From Mycolicibacterium peregrinum (GTDB lineage Bacteria; Actinomycetota; Actinomycetes; Mycobacteriales; Mycobacteriaceae): a stretch of 64,000 nucleotides of DNA. Below, piece after piece: positions 16,729 to 25,518 of the stretch. The stretch spans positions 1 to 64,000 of the forward strand of contig NZ_LQPP01000052.1 in NCBI RefSeq assembly GCF_002102345.1, written 5' to 3'. The translations under genes and the position numbers were made by a program. How positions within the stretch are numbered: position 1 is the first letter of the stretch; each line of letters opens with the position of its first letter. The notes beneath the pieces were generated by a model, which saw only the letters and a list, made by a program, of their open reading frames with translations, was not told the DNA's origin and ran no database searches.

Positions 16729-18128
16729 TTGTTGATCTCCTGACGTTCCTGCTCGAACACCGACTGCACCTCGGCGCCGCAGAAGAATGCCTGGCAGCGA
16801 CCGTTCATCACGCGGGTGCGTCGTCGCAGGCCTTCCAGTGCCGCGGGTGGGATGACGGATTGGCAGGCGTCGCGCAGTTCGCCCTCGGTGACGCGTTCGC
16901 AGAAGCACACGATCCGGCCATAAGCGGGATCGGCGGCGATCTTCTCAGCCTGCTGATAGGGGCGGGGGAACGCTTCGCCGAGGTTGGGCATCTGTGGTGG
17001 ATCGGGCAGTTCGTCGGCGGGTACCAGCTCTAGGCCGGCCGAGACCAGTTGAGTGCGGGCGTATTCGGCGATGGCCATGCCCGCGGTCAGGCCGGTGGAC
17101 CGGATGCCGCCGACCAGCAGGTAGTGCTGCGCCGGATCCGCCTCGATCAGGTAGTCGTTGTGGTCGATCGCGGCTCGCAGTCCGGCATACGTCGCGGTGA
17201 CCTCTTCGTCGAGGAGCCGGGGCATCAACGCGCGACCCTTTTCCAGGAGGAACTCGAACCCACTCTCCGAGGTCCCGGTGGCGGTGCGGTCGGTCAGGTC
17301 CTCCGAGGTGGGGCCGAGCATGACGTTGCCATAGATGGTGGGGCTGACCAGAACTCCCTTGCCGCGCGACGTCGGCACCGGCAGCACGATCTTGTCGACC
17401 AGTGGTCGCGCCAGCTTGTCGTAGACAATCAGCTCGCCGCGGCGCGGGGTCACGGTGAATCGCGAGAAGCCGAACAGGTTGTCGATGACATCGGCTCCCA
17501 GGCCTGCCGCGTTGACCACCCACCGGGTGCGCACAGCTCCGGCCGAGGTGTGCAGTGTGGTGACCGCGTCACCAATTTCGACGCGTTCCACGCGGTGATC
17601 GGTCAGCAGGGTGGTGCCCCGGTTGACGGCATCGGTGGCCAGCGCGAGGTTGACCGTCCAGGTGCAGATGATGGATTCGTCGGGCACGGTGAGCCCGCCG
17701 AGTGCGCCCGGCCCCAGCGCGGGGACCGCGGCGTAGACGGCCGCGGAATCCACGATCTCGCACCGTTGGTACCCGTTGGCCTCGGCTTTGTCCTTCAATC
17801 CCGGTAGGGCATCGAACTGTTCGTCGTCCCAGGCCACCAGGATGGCCCCGGTGTGCTCGACGGGAATGCCGGTGCGGCTCGCATAGTCGGACAGCAGCTC
17901 GTAACCGCGGCTGACCATGGTGGATTCCAGCGTTCCGGGTTTGGCGTCGAACCCGGTGTGCAGGATCGCCGTGTTGGCCTTGCTGGTGCCGTCGCCGACA
18001 TCGTCGCGGGCTTCGAGCAGGGCAACGGAAAGCTGGTATCCCGACAGCTCACGCGCAATGGCTGAGCCGACGATTCCGGCTCCGATGACCACGACGTCGA
18101 ATACGTCGGGTCCACTCGGGGTGTTCAT
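16725..18128 (-). CDS. GlpA/GlpD-like FAD dehydrogenase with C-terminal [2Fe-2S] BFD-like domain
   Basis: About 467 aa from ATG 18128 (ATGA overlap with the kinase stop). The N-terminal DAO fold has VVVIGAGIVGSAIARELSG and TAILHTGFDAKPGTLES, typical of glycerol-3-phosphate or L-2-hydroxyacid dehydrogenases. The C-terminal BFD-like domain has four Cys (CFCERVTEGEL and GRCQAFFC) for a [2Fe-2S] cluster, as in GlpA. With a kinase upstream, it is expected to oxidise a phosphorylated polyol-like substrate. The exact substrate cannot be read from sequence. Confidence 0.85.
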   Translation of the reverse strand: MNTPSGPDVFDVVVIGAGIVGSAIARELSGYQLSVALLEARDDVGDGTSKANTAILHTGFDAKPGTLESTMVSRGYELLSDYASRTGIPVEHTGAILVAWDDEQFDALPGLKDKAEANGYQRCEIVDSAAVYAAVPALGPGALGGLTVPDESIICTWTVNLALATDAVNRGTTLLTDHRVERVEIGDAVTTLHTSAGAVRTRWVVNAAGLGADVIDNLFGFSRFTVTPRRGELIVYDKLARPLVDKIVLPVPTSRGKGVLVSPTIYGNVMLGPTSEDLTDRTATGTSESGFEFLLEKGRALMPRLLDEEVTATYAGLRAAIDHNDYLIEADPAQHYLLVGGIRSTGLTAGMAIAEYARTQLVSAGLELVPADELPDPPQMPNLGEAFPRPYQQAEKIAADPAYGRIVCFCERVTEGELRDACQSVIPPAALEGLRRRTRVMNGRCQAFFCGAEVQSVFEQERQEINK

Positions 18129-19549
18129 GAAATCTCCTGGTGGTACGTGGTCTCGGCGAGTTCGCGCCAGGCCGAGCGGAATTCGGCGGCGCGTGCCGCG
18201 CTCCAGCACGGTTCGTAAGTCGCCGACGGGGTCCAGTCGGTGACGACGTCGGCCACCGACTTCTCAGGTGCCAGGCTGAGTCGGGCCAGCGCGGCGGCGC
18301 CAAGGGCGGTGGCGTGCGCCGAGGGATAGACGTCGACGGGCACTTGCAGGATGTCGGCGCAGGCCTGCATCAGCACTGTGGACTGGGTGAGCCCGCCGTC
18401 GGCCCGCAGCCGGGTCAGTGGCGGCGCGTCGGCATCGATCGCCGAGACCAGCTCGGCGACCTGTGCGGCGATGCCCTGTAGCACCGCCAGCACGATGTGC
18501 CCCCGCCCGGTCGACAGGGTCATCCCCGAGATCGTGGCGGTGGCCTGCGATTTCCACCACGGCGCGGCCAGTCCGGCGAGAGCGGGGACACACAGCACGC
18601 CGCCGTTGTCGGATTCTGCGACGGCGTCCATCTCGGCGGCGCCGCTGATCACACCGAGCGAGGTCAGCCATTTGACGGCCGACGCCGCGGTGTAGACCTG
18701 GCCGTCGATGCAGAACGAGTCGATGCCACCGATCCGCCAGGCCACCGACGACGTCAGGCCCGTGGTCGAACGTACCGGGGTGGTCCCGGTGTTCGACAGC
18801 AGGAAGGCGCCGGTGCCGAATGTGCACTTGGCCATGCCGGATTCGAGGCACGCCTCGGCCAGCAGTGCGGCCTGCTGGTCCACCACGATCCCGCCGACCG
18901 GTACCTCGGTTCCGAAAGACGATGTGGTGCCGATGATCTCGTCGTTCGCCGCGATCCGGGGCAGGCGTTCGCCGTCCAGGCCGAACAGGGCGAGCAACTC
19001 AGGACTCCAGTCCTGAGCGCCGAGGTCCACGGCGGCCGAGCGGCTTGCGGTCGTGGCATCGGTGACGAACTCCCCGGTGAGCTGGTGCAGCAGCCAGGTA
19101 TCCGAGGTCGTCACGACGCCGGTCGACTCGACATTGCGGCGCAGCCAGGCCATCTTCGGTGCCGAGAAGTAGGGATCGAGCACCAATCCGGTTCGCGCGG
19201 CGAGCATGTCGGCGTGCCCGGCGAGGCCGGTGCACAGCGACTCGGCGCGCCGGTCCTGCCACACGACGGCCGCACTGAGCGGCCGGCCGGTGTTGGGATC
19301 CCAGGCCAACACGGTCTCGCCCTGATTCGCCAGAGACACCGCGTGAACCGGCCGGCCTGCCTGCTCAAGGGCGGCGCGTCCGGCGCCGAGCACGGACTCC
19401 AGCAGCTCGGCTGGGTCCTGCTCGACGCCGCCACCGTCGAGGTAACGCGGGTGTACCGGAACCTCGGCCAACCCGACCACACCCTGTTCGGGGTCGACGA
19501 CGATCGCCTCGGTCCCCGAGGTGCCTTGGTCGATGGCCAGGACTGTCAT
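18125..19549 (-). CDS. FGGY-family carbohydrate/polyol kinase
   Basis: A 474-aa FGGY kinase. The N-terminus VLAIDQGTSGTEAIVVD is the first phosphate-binding loop and LRADGGLTQSTVLMQACADIL the C-terminal one; GGIVVDQQAALLAEA and FGTGAFLLSNTG lie between. It resembles glycerol kinase but is shorter (GlpK is about 500 aa). ATG 19549 overlaps the permease stop (ATGA) and its own stop overlaps the next ATG, so translation is coupled. Glycerol is possible, but the amino-acid-type permease in the operon leaves other polyols or amino alcohols open. Confidence 0.87.
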   Translation of the reverse strand: MTVLAIDQGTSGTEAIVVDPEQGVVGLAEVPVHPRYLDGGGVEQDPAELLESVLGAGRAALEQAGRPVHAVSLANQGETVLAWDPNTGRPLSAAVVWQDRRAESLCTGLAGHADMLAARTGLVLDPYFSAPKMAWLRRNVESTGVVTTSDTWLLHQLTGEFVTDATTASRSAAVDLGAQDWSPELLALFGLDGERLPRIAANDEIIGTTSSFGTEVPVGGIVVDQQAALLAEACLESGMAKCTFGTGAFLLSNTGTTPVRSTTGLTSSVAWRIGGIDSFCIDGQVYTAASAVKWLTSLGVISGAAEMDAVAESDNGGVLCVPALAGLAAPWWKSQATATISGMTLSTGRGHIVLAVLQGIAAQVAELVSAIDADAPPLTRLRADGGLTQSTVLMQACADILQVPVDVYPSAHATALGAAALARLSLAPEKSVADVVTDWTPSATYEPCWSAARAAEFRSAWRELAETTYHQEIS

Positions 19550-21036
19550 TTCACGGGTTCCTCGGCAGCGCCGGCGACCTCGTCCAATTCGGCGTCGATC
19601 GAGGCCATTTCGGGCATCTTGAGACCTTCCTTGCCGCGCGTGACCAGCAGGTACCCGAGGTAGACGGCGCCGATCGCGACCATGGCCAGCACGTAGAGCC
19701 ACGGATCCTTGAAGGACGCGTCGCGGAACAGCGAGAGCTCGAACACCAGCCACACCACGGCCACCACCAGAATCGGAACCTCCCAGCGTCCCAGGCTGAA
19801 TCCCGCACTCGCGGGCAGCTTCTTGCGGGTCGCGATGTAGAGCGCGATGGTGATGGCATAGATGGATGCCGGCAACAGGGTGGCCGCGGAGAACAGTTTG
19901 AACAACGCGTCGGTGCTCGTCGAGAAGATCCCGAGGATGACCGCCGAGGTGGCGGCCATGAACACGGTGGCGTTGGCCGGGGTGCGGAACCGCGGTGAAA
20001 CCTTGTGCAGCAGCTGCCAACCCGGGAAGCGCTGATCCCGTGACATCGCCCAGACCAGACGCACGCCGCTCATCAGGATCACCAGGCCGCAGGCGAAGAT
20101 CGCGATCGCCACCAGCACGAGCAGCGCGGTGCCCACGAAGGAGCCGAGGATGTCGCGGATGACGTCGGCGATCGGGGTGCCCGACTGGGCCAGCGTGGTC
20201 GGATCGTTGACGGCGGCGGTGACCACCAGCAGGAACAGGAAGCCCAAGATGCCTGAGGCCAGCACTGCCTGCCACATGGCGCGCGGCACAACGATTTCGG
20301 GCTTCTTGGTTTCCTCGGCGAGATTGGCCGCGGACTCGAAGCCGACGATGGTGAAGGCGCCGAGCAGGAAGCCGAGCATCCACGGGCCCACCGAGGTGGC
20401 GGTGCCGAAGCTCCAGTACCCCTCGGCGGGGATGTCGCCGCGGGAGAACAGGTTGTCGACCGACAGCTTGTGCGCGATCACGCCGACGATGAACAGCAGC
20501 ACGACGAGGGCGACCATGCCGATCAGCTCCGCGGTCACGGCGAAGTTGTTGACCCGCTCGGTCCACTTGGTCGACAGCCCGACCAGCAATGCCTGCAGAA
20601 ACAGCACGGCGGCGGTGATCTCGAACGAGGTCAGGGGAGTGCCGGTGAAGTCGAACAGCGCGGGTACCACGGTGGCGGCCACGGTGTAATCGACCGCGAC
20701 CACCACGATCGCCAGGAATGTGAACGAGATCCAGCCGGTGATCCAGCCGAGGATCGGATTGGCCAGCCGCGACACCCACTGGTAGGCGTAACCGGTCACC
20801 GGGATCCGGGCGGCCAGCGAGCCGAGTAGCAGGGCTACCGCGACCTGGCCGACGATCACGAACGGCCAGGTCCAGATGCCCATCGGGCCTGAGCTGTTGA
20901 GCACGCTGCCGTAGGTGGTGAAGATTCCGGTGGCGATCGAGACGAACGCGAAGGCCACGGCGAACGAGGCGAATTTGCCGGTGCCGCGTTCCAGCGTCTC
21001 GGTGTAGCCGTACGGCGATGTGGAAGAATTTGTCAT
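19546..21036 (-). CDS. APC-superfamily amino acid/amine permease
   Basis: A 496-aa integral membrane protein with about 12 hydrophobic segments. FAFVSIATGIFTTYGSVL is the APC-type TM1 and FLLGAFTIVGFESAANLAEE the conserved TM6 with GFESAANLAEETKKP. The C-terminus is a hydrophilic acidic tail. Members of this family carry amino acids, polyamines or amines such as ethanolamine, not neutral polyols. It is the first gene of the four-gene unit with the kinase and dehydrogenases, so it presumably imports that pathway's substrate. Start ATG 21036. Confidence 0.85.
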   Translation of the reverse strand: MTNSSTSPYGYTETLERGTGKFASFAVAFAFVSIATGIFTTYGSVLNSSGPMGIWTWPFVIVGQVAVALLLGSLAARIPVTGYAYQWVSRLANPILGWITGWISFTFLAIVVVAVDYTVAATVVPALFDFTGTPLTSFEITAAVLFLQALLVGLSTKWTERVNNFAVTAELIGMVALVVLLFIVGVIAHKLSVDNLFSRGDIPAEGYWSFGTATSVGPWMLGFLLGAFTIVGFESAANLAEETKKPEIVVPRAMWQAVLASGILGFLFLLVVTAAVNDPTTLAQSGTPIADVIRDILGSFVGTALLVLVAIAIFACGLVILMSGVRLVWAMSRDQRFPGWQLLHKVSPRFRTPANATVFMAATSAVILGIFSTSTDALFKLFSAATLLPASIYAITIALYIATRKKLPASAGFSLGRWEVPILVVAVVWLVFELSLFRDASFKDPWLYVLAMVAIGAVYLGYLLVTRGKEGLKMPEMASIDAELDEVAGAAEEPVK

Positions 21037-21089
21037 TGATCGAGCTTTCTGAGGGAAATCGACTGTTTCGCGAAGGAATTGCTCGGTCC

Positions 21090-21115
21090 GCGGGCGACGC
21101 TGCAACGTCGCCCGC
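21090..21115 (-). terminator. Hairpin between deoR and the permease gene
   Basis: A perfect 10-bp GC-rich stem (21090-21099 with 21106-21115) around a 6-nt loop, in the 86-nt gap after the DeoR stop. It could terminate or attenuate read-through from deoR so that the operon depends partly on its own promoter. Confidence 0.5.
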
Positions 21116-21122
21116 ACCCGTT

Positions 21123-21902
21123 TCAGGCGCTTGCCGGCCGCGCCGGCATGACCACACCTCCCGTCTCTTCGAGTGCCGCGGCCACGGCCGGGTCGGTGTT
21201 CTGGTCGGTGATCAGTCCGTTGACGGCGCTCAGATCGCACACGCGGTACGGCGCCACCTGCCCGAGCTTGGACGAGTCCGCCAGGATGTAGCTGCGAGCG
21301 CTGTTGGCGATGATCGTGCGGCGCACGTCGATCTCGTCGAGATGGAAGTCGGTGAGCCCGGCTACCGCGTCCACCCCGCCGGACCCGAGCAGGGCGATGT
21401 CGGCGTAGACGTCGGCGAAGAAGGACTTCGTGTGGGCATTCGAGCAGGCCAGGTCGCCGGCTCGGACCCGTCCGCCGGCCAGCAGCAGCTCGATTCCCGT
21501 GCGGTCGGCGAGCTCCACCGCGACCGGCAGCGACGGGGTGATCACGGTGCCCGTGAATGCGCGCGGGATGGCCTGGGCGACGGCGACGGCTGTGGTTCCG
21601 ATGTCGATGATCACCGTTTGACCGTTTTCGAGCAGCCCCGCGGCGACCCGGGCCAATTGGGCCTTGGCTTGGTGGCGAATCATCGTGCGCTCGGAATATG
21701 AGGGCTCGATGGGCCGGTGGTCGGCGACCGCGGCGGCGCCCCCGTGTACCCGGCGCAGTGCTCCGCGTTCTTCGAGAAATGCCAGGTCGCGGCGGACGGT
21801 CTCAGCCGAAACTCCGAGGCGGCGGACCAGCTCATCGGTGCTGATGGCCTGGGCGGTGCCTACCGCGTCGACGATCGCCTCATGGCGTTCAACCGGTAGC
21901 AC
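21123..21902 (-). CDS. DeoR/GlpR-family transcriptional regulator
   Basis: A 259-aa regulator. The N-terminal HTH is ERHEAIVDAVGTAQAISTDELVRRLGVSAETVRRDL, condensed here as residues about 5-42, with the family signature TVRRDLAFLEERG; the C-terminal DeoR sensor domain has IDIGTTAVAVAQ and LLLAGGRVRAGD, the sugar-phosphate-binding fold. The family senses phosphorylated sugars or polyols, which fits the downstream kinase. GTG start at 21902. Phased TGACCG/TGACGG repeats begin 4 nt upstream of the start, a likely autoregulatory site. Confidence 0.88.
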   Translation of the reverse strand: MLPVERHEAIVDAVGTAQAISTDELVRRLGVSAETVRRDLAFLEERGALRRVHGGAAAVADHRPIEPSYSERTMIRHQAKAQLARVAAGLLENGQTVIIDIGTTAVAVAQAIPRAFTGTVITPSLPVAVELADRTGIELLLAGGRVRAGDLACSNAHTKSFFADVYADIALLGSGGVDAVAGLTDFHLDEIDVRRTIIANSARSYILADSSKLGQVAPYRVCDLSAVNGLITDQNTDPAVAAALEETGGVVMPARPASA

Positions 21903-21905
21903 GGT

Positions 21906-21941
21906 TGACCGTCGATGTGGATTTATGACCGAACATGACGG
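21906..21941. promoter_or_regulatory. Phased direct repeats upstream of deoR
   Basis: TGACCG at 21906-21911, TGACCG at 21926-21931 and TGACGG at 21936-21941. Spacings of 20 and 10 bp place all three on one DNA face, as in DeoR-family operators. A wider inverted pair CGGTTGAC (21902-21909) and GTCAACCG (21968-21975) frames the region. Confidence 0.45.
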
Positions 21942-21986
21942 TTATTGTGGGGTGTGGTGTGGCCCACGTCAACCGGAGCCGGGAAA

Positions 21987-22538
21987 TCAGCGCACGGTGT
22001 GCCCGTACTCGGCCATCAGGTCCCGCAGTTCGCCATCGCCGACGCGCGAGATGAACCTCAGCACCGCCGGCCCGTTGCCGTCGTCGATCGTGGGGTCGGC
22101 TCCGGCGGCCATCAGCACCGCCACGATGTCGGCACGTTTCCCGGTCGTATTGCGCACGGCCTGATAAAGCGGCGTGCAGCCGTCTTCGGCGACAGCGTTC
22201 ACGTTCGCGTTCGCTTCGAGCAGGATCTTCACGATGTCGATGCTGTCGCTCTGGGCGGCGAAGTGCAGCGGCGTCATCCCGACGTTGTCGACGGCGTTGA
22301 CGTCAGCCCCCAACGCGAGCAGTCGCGTGGTGTTCTCGGTCCGAAACTGGTTGCCGATCCGGAAGTTCTCGGCCGCGAGCTGCGGATCTTTGAGGGCGGC
22401 CGTGTAATTGAGGCCAACCGGGTCGTTGGTGACGGCGTAGTGCAGTGCCGTGCGGCCCGCGCGATCGGTACCGACGGGATCATCTCGGGGCACCACTCGG
22501 CGGTCGTTTCGGCGGCCAGGAGTGAACCTGAACTTCAT
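21987..22538 (-). CDS. Ankyrin-repeat protein
   Basis: A 183-aa protein with at least three ankyrin repeats: DRAGRTALHYAVTND (about 25-40), DNVGMTPLHFAAQSDSIDIV (about 84-103) and EDGCTPLYQAVRNTTGKRADIV (about 118-139, given as its ends EDGCTPLY and KRADIV). No signal peptide or enzymatic domain is seen. It is 12 nt downstream of the ALDH gene on the same strand, probably the last gene of that operon. Ankyrin proteins mediate protein-protein contacts; the partner here is unknown. Confidence 0.8.
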   Translation of the reverse strand: MKFRFTPGRRNDRRVVPRDDPVGTDRAGRTALHYAVTNDPVGLNYTAALKDPQLAAENFRIGNQFRTENTTRLLALGADVNAVDNVGMTPLHFAAQSDSIDIVKILLEANANVNAVAEDGCTPLYQAVRNTTGKRADIVAVLMAAGADPTIDDGNGPAVLRFISRVGDGELRDLMAEYGHTVR

Positions 22539-22550
22539 CGAAAAACCGTA

Positions 22551-23927
22551 TCAACGCACGGCGATCCGGATGTTCTTTACTTGCTGAAACTCGTTGAGGC
22601 CCTCGATGCCGCCGGTCCGGCCCGAGCCGCTCTGCTTGTAACCGCCGTACGGACCCTGGGGTGAGATGTCGCTGAACTGGTTGATCCACACCGATCCGGA
22701 TTCCAGCCGACGGGCCACTCGATGGGCACGGTTGAGATCGGTCGTCTGGACGAAGGCGTTCAGGCCATATGGGGTGTCGTTGGCGATCCGCACGGCCTCG
22801 TCCTCCTCGCGGAACCGCATCACCGAGACGACCGGTCCGAAGGTCTCCAGTTGCGCGAGTTCCGAGGAGTTGTCCACATCGCCGAAAACCGTCGGTTCGA
22901 CGTAATAGCCCTTGCCATCGATCCGCTTGCCGCCCATCAGCAATTCACCCGCACCGTTGGACGCGGCGGTAGAGACAGCGGCCAGGATCCGATCGGCGGC
23001 GGACTGGCTGATCACCGGTCCGAACGTGGTCGCGGGATCCATCGGGTCGCCGATGTCAGCGGAACCGATGACGCCGAGGAACTTCTCCAGGAATTCGTCG
23101 TAGACCGCATCGTGGACCAGTATCCGGCTCGCGCATGCGCAGCTCTGTCCTGACTGCATGAGCGGGCCCTGGTGGGCCGACAGCGTGGCGGCCAGGTCGA
23201 GATCGGCGTCGGCGAAGATGAGATTGGCGGATTTGCCCCCCAGCTCGGTGACCACCGGCGTGAGATTCGTTGCGGCAGCCTGCAGTACCTTGCGTGCCGT
23301 ACCACCGCCGCCGGTGAAGGCGATCTTGCCGATGCCGGGATGACGGACCAGGGCCTCGCCGCCCTCGGCGTCGGCCGGGGCGACAGTCACCAGTCCCTCG
23401 GGCAGCCCGGCCTCGAGACACAATTCGCCGAAGCGCAGTGCCGCGAACGGCGCCAGCTCGGAGGGTTTGAGAACGACGGCATTGCCGGCTGCCAGCGCCG
23501 GGGCGACACACGATCCGGTGACGACCAGGGAGCCGTTCCACGGCGTGATGACACCGACCACGCCATAGGGCTCACGCTCGACGAGATTGATGTCGAACGA
23601 CCCGTTGACCGGTGTCGTCACTCCGTGCGGCTTGTCGGCGTAACCCGCGAAATGTCGGAGGAACCGCTCCAGAAGCATTGCGGTGCCGGCGAACGAGATC
23701 GGCACGGCATAGTCGGCCACGTTGAGCTTCGCGAGCTCGTCGAGGTGCTCGTGCACCACGTCGGCCAGGTCGATCAGTAGGTCGCGGCGCCGGTCGACGG
23801 TCAGTGAGACCCACTTCCGCTGAGCCCTTGCGGCGGCGGTCACCGCTTCGTCGATCTCGGCGGCTCCGGCCAGGTCCACGGTCCCGTTCGGCTGGCCGGT
23901 CGCCGGGTAGATGTGCTCGAACTTCAT
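22551..23927 (-). CDS. NAD(P)-dependent aldehyde dehydrogenase
   Basis: A 458-aa ALDH. The catalytic Glu is in VTELGGKSANL and the nucleophilic Cys in SGQSCACASR; TPWNGSLVVTG and FTGGGGTARKVL form the cofactor pocket, and ETFGPVVSVMRF is the usual late motif. It oxidises an aldehyde to the acid, fitting two SDRs upstream that would make aldehydes or ketones from alcohols. The ATG at 23927 overlaps the preceding stop by 4 nt. Slightly shorter than the usual 480-500 aa but complete. Confidence 0.92.
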   Translation of the reverse strand: MKFEHIYPATGQPNGTVDLAGAAEIDEAVTAAARAQRKWVSLTVDRRRDLLIDLADVVHEHLDELAKLNVADYAVPISFAGTAMLLERFLRHFAGYADKPHGVTTPVNGSFDINLVEREPYGVVGVITPWNGSLVVTGSCVAPALAAGNAVVLKPSELAPFAALRFGELCLEAGLPEGLVTVAPADAEGGEALVRHPGIGKIAFTGGGGTARKVLQAAATNLTPVVTELGGKSANLIFADADLDLAATLSAHQGPLMQSGQSCACASRILVHDAVYDEFLEKFLGVIGSADIGDPMDPATTFGPVISQSAADRILAAVSTAASNGAGELLMGGKRIDGKGYYVEPTVFGDVDNSSELAQLETFGPVVSVMRFREEDEAVRIANDTPYGLNAFVQTTDLNRAHRVARRLESGSVWINQFSDISPQGPYGGYKQSGSGRTGGIEGLNEFQQVKNIRIAVR

Positions 23928-24721
23928 GCCTCGGCGTTCTCTTCCTCGAGCACACGTTGCTGCTGTTCCCGGATCACCTGGTTGAGGTTCGATGCCTTGG
24001 GCCATCCGTAGTAGGCCGCGAAATGCAGTGCGAGTTCATCCATTTCGTCGAAGGAGACGTCGCGGCTCTTCAACGCGGCATAGACGTGGCTGAGGATCGG
24101 CAGCGGCGCATCCTGAAAGGCCACGCAGGCCACCGTCACCAGGCGGCGTTCCTTCATGCCGAGTCCGGGCCGCAGCCACATCTCTCCGAACACGAAGTTG
24201 AGGATGCCCGCCCCGGAGTACGGGTTGTCCCGGGTCGGGGCGAACGGGATGCAGTTGATGTCCCGGAAGGACTGCTCGCCGCAGACCAGTCGTTCTTCCG
24301 GGTCGCTCGGCGTGGGGAGCGGCAGCAGCGGTTCGGGTGCGGGCGGGGTCAGCCCCCGTTCACGGTGGATCCGGTCCCACTGCTCGTCGACCATGATGTT
24401 GAACCGCGAGGCCTTGGGCCACCCGGCGTACACCGCGAAATGCAGGACTGTTTCCCGCATTTCGACGATCGACACGTCACCGCTGTTCAGCGCGGCATAC
24501 ACGTGATCGCGCAATGGTCCCTCGGCGTCGGCCGCGGCCACGCACGGCAGCGTGACGAATCGGCGGTCCCGGCGGCTCAATGCGGTGCGCGGCCACACCT
24601 CGGCGAACACGAAGTCGATGAGGTTCGCGGTGGCGGGGGAACCATCCTCGGGCGCGGCGAACGTCATCACCTCGGCGAATTCGCGACGGCCCCGCTCGGC
24701 CCGGGTGTCGGCGGCGGTCAT
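23924..24721 (-). CDS. Tandem carboxymuconolactone decarboxylase-like protein
   Basis: A 265-aa protein made of two homologous CMD (AhpD-like) halves: RRFVTLPCVAAAD ... HVYAALNSGDVSIVEM ... HFAVYAGWPKAS and RRLVTVACVAFQD ... HVYAALKSRDVSFDEM ... HFAAYYGWPKAS. Neither half has the CxxC pair of peroxidatic AhpD proteins, so a decarboxylase/lactonase-like or non-redox role is more likely. It is joined by 4-nt overlaps to the SDR before it and the ALDH after it. The substrate is unknown. Confidence 0.82.
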   Translation of the reverse strand: MTAADTRAERGRREFAEVMTFAAPEDGSPATANLIDFVFAEVWPRTALSRRDRRFVTLPCVAAADAEGPLRDHVYAALNSGDVSIVEMRETVLHFAVYAGWPKASRFNIMVDEQWDRIHRERGLTPPAPEPLLPLPTPSDPEERLVCGEQSFRDINCIPFAPTRDNPYSGAGILNFVFGEMWLRPGLGMKERRLVTVACVAFQDAPLPILSHVYAALKSRDVSFDEMDELALHFAAYYGWPKASNLNQVIREQQQRVLEEENAEA

Positions 24722-25518
24722 CGGATCGTCGCCCCGGCGTCGACCTTGAACTCCAGTCCGGTGACGTGCCGGGCTTCGTCGGAGATCAGGAACAGCACCG
24801 CATTGCTGATGTCGAGTGCGTCGGTCATCTGGATCGGGAGCGCGTTCTGGAAGATCGGTCCCAGGTCTTGACGGGTCTCGTGGATCAGGGTGTGCAGGGT
24901 GTCGGGCCGCAGCCCGGTGGCCACGCCGGTGGGATGCACGGTGTTGACCCGGACATTCACCGCGGCAAGCTCATTGGCCAGCGCGCGGCTCATGCCGACC
25001 ACTCCGTGTTTGGACGCGGTGTAGGGCGTGTGCAGCGGTGATCCCTTGATCCCGGCCACCGAACTGACGTTGATCAGGCTGCCGCCGCGTTCCACCAGAT
25101 GCGGCAGTGCGGCCGAGCAGGTGTTCCAGGTGCCGATCAGGTTGACGTCCACGACGGTGCGCCATTGTTCGGCGGTGGTGGTGTCCCAGGTGCCCGCGGT
25201 CAGGACGCCGGCGTTGGCGACGGAGGCGTCCAGGCCGCCCAGCTTCTCCACACCGTCGGCGACCGCCGCGCTCAACGCCGCGCCGTCGCGCACGTCGACC
25301 ACGTAGGTCAGCGCGCGCTGGCCGAGTTCGGCGACGAGGCGGGCGGTTTCGTCCAGATCAGCGCGCGTTGCCAGTGGATACTCCACCTCTGGCAACGATT
25401 CACAGATGTCGACGAGGATCACGTCGGCGCCCTCTTCGGCCAGACGTACGGCGTGGCTTCGGCCCATACCGCGTGCTGCGCCGGTGATCAGCACGCGCTT
25501 GCCGGTGACGCGCCCCAT
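24718..25518 (-). CDS. Mycofactocin-type SDR (second in operon)
   Basis: A 266-aa short-chain dehydrogenase: GAARGMGRSHAVRLAEEGAD, NAGVLTAGTW, Ser in NVSSVAG and YTASK. It carries the insertion VDICESLPEVEYPLATRADL characteristic of mycofactocin-coupled SDRs. The ATG at 25518 shares a base with the stop of the SDR before it (TGATG), so the two SDRs are translated together. They may act on different enantiomers or on successive alcohols. Part of the TetR-controlled operon reading to the ALDH. Confidence 0.85.
   Translation of the reverse strand: MGRVTGKRVLITGAARGMGRSHAVRLAEEGADVILVDICESLPEVEYPLATRADLDETARLVAELGQRALTYVVDVRDGAALSAAVADGVEKLGGLDASVANAGVLTAGTWDTTTAEQWRTVVDVNLIGTWNTCSAALPHLVERGGSLINVSSVAGIKGSPLHTPYTASKHGVVGMSRALANELAAVNVRVNTVHPTGVATGLRPDTLHTLIHETRQDLGPIFQNALPIQMTDALDISNAVLFLISDEARHVTGLEFKVDAGATIR

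Noticed and set aside
19550..21157. Upstream extension of the kinase frame opposite the permease
   Set aside because: Arg-rich out-of-frame translation of the permease gene; the kinase begins at ATG 19549.
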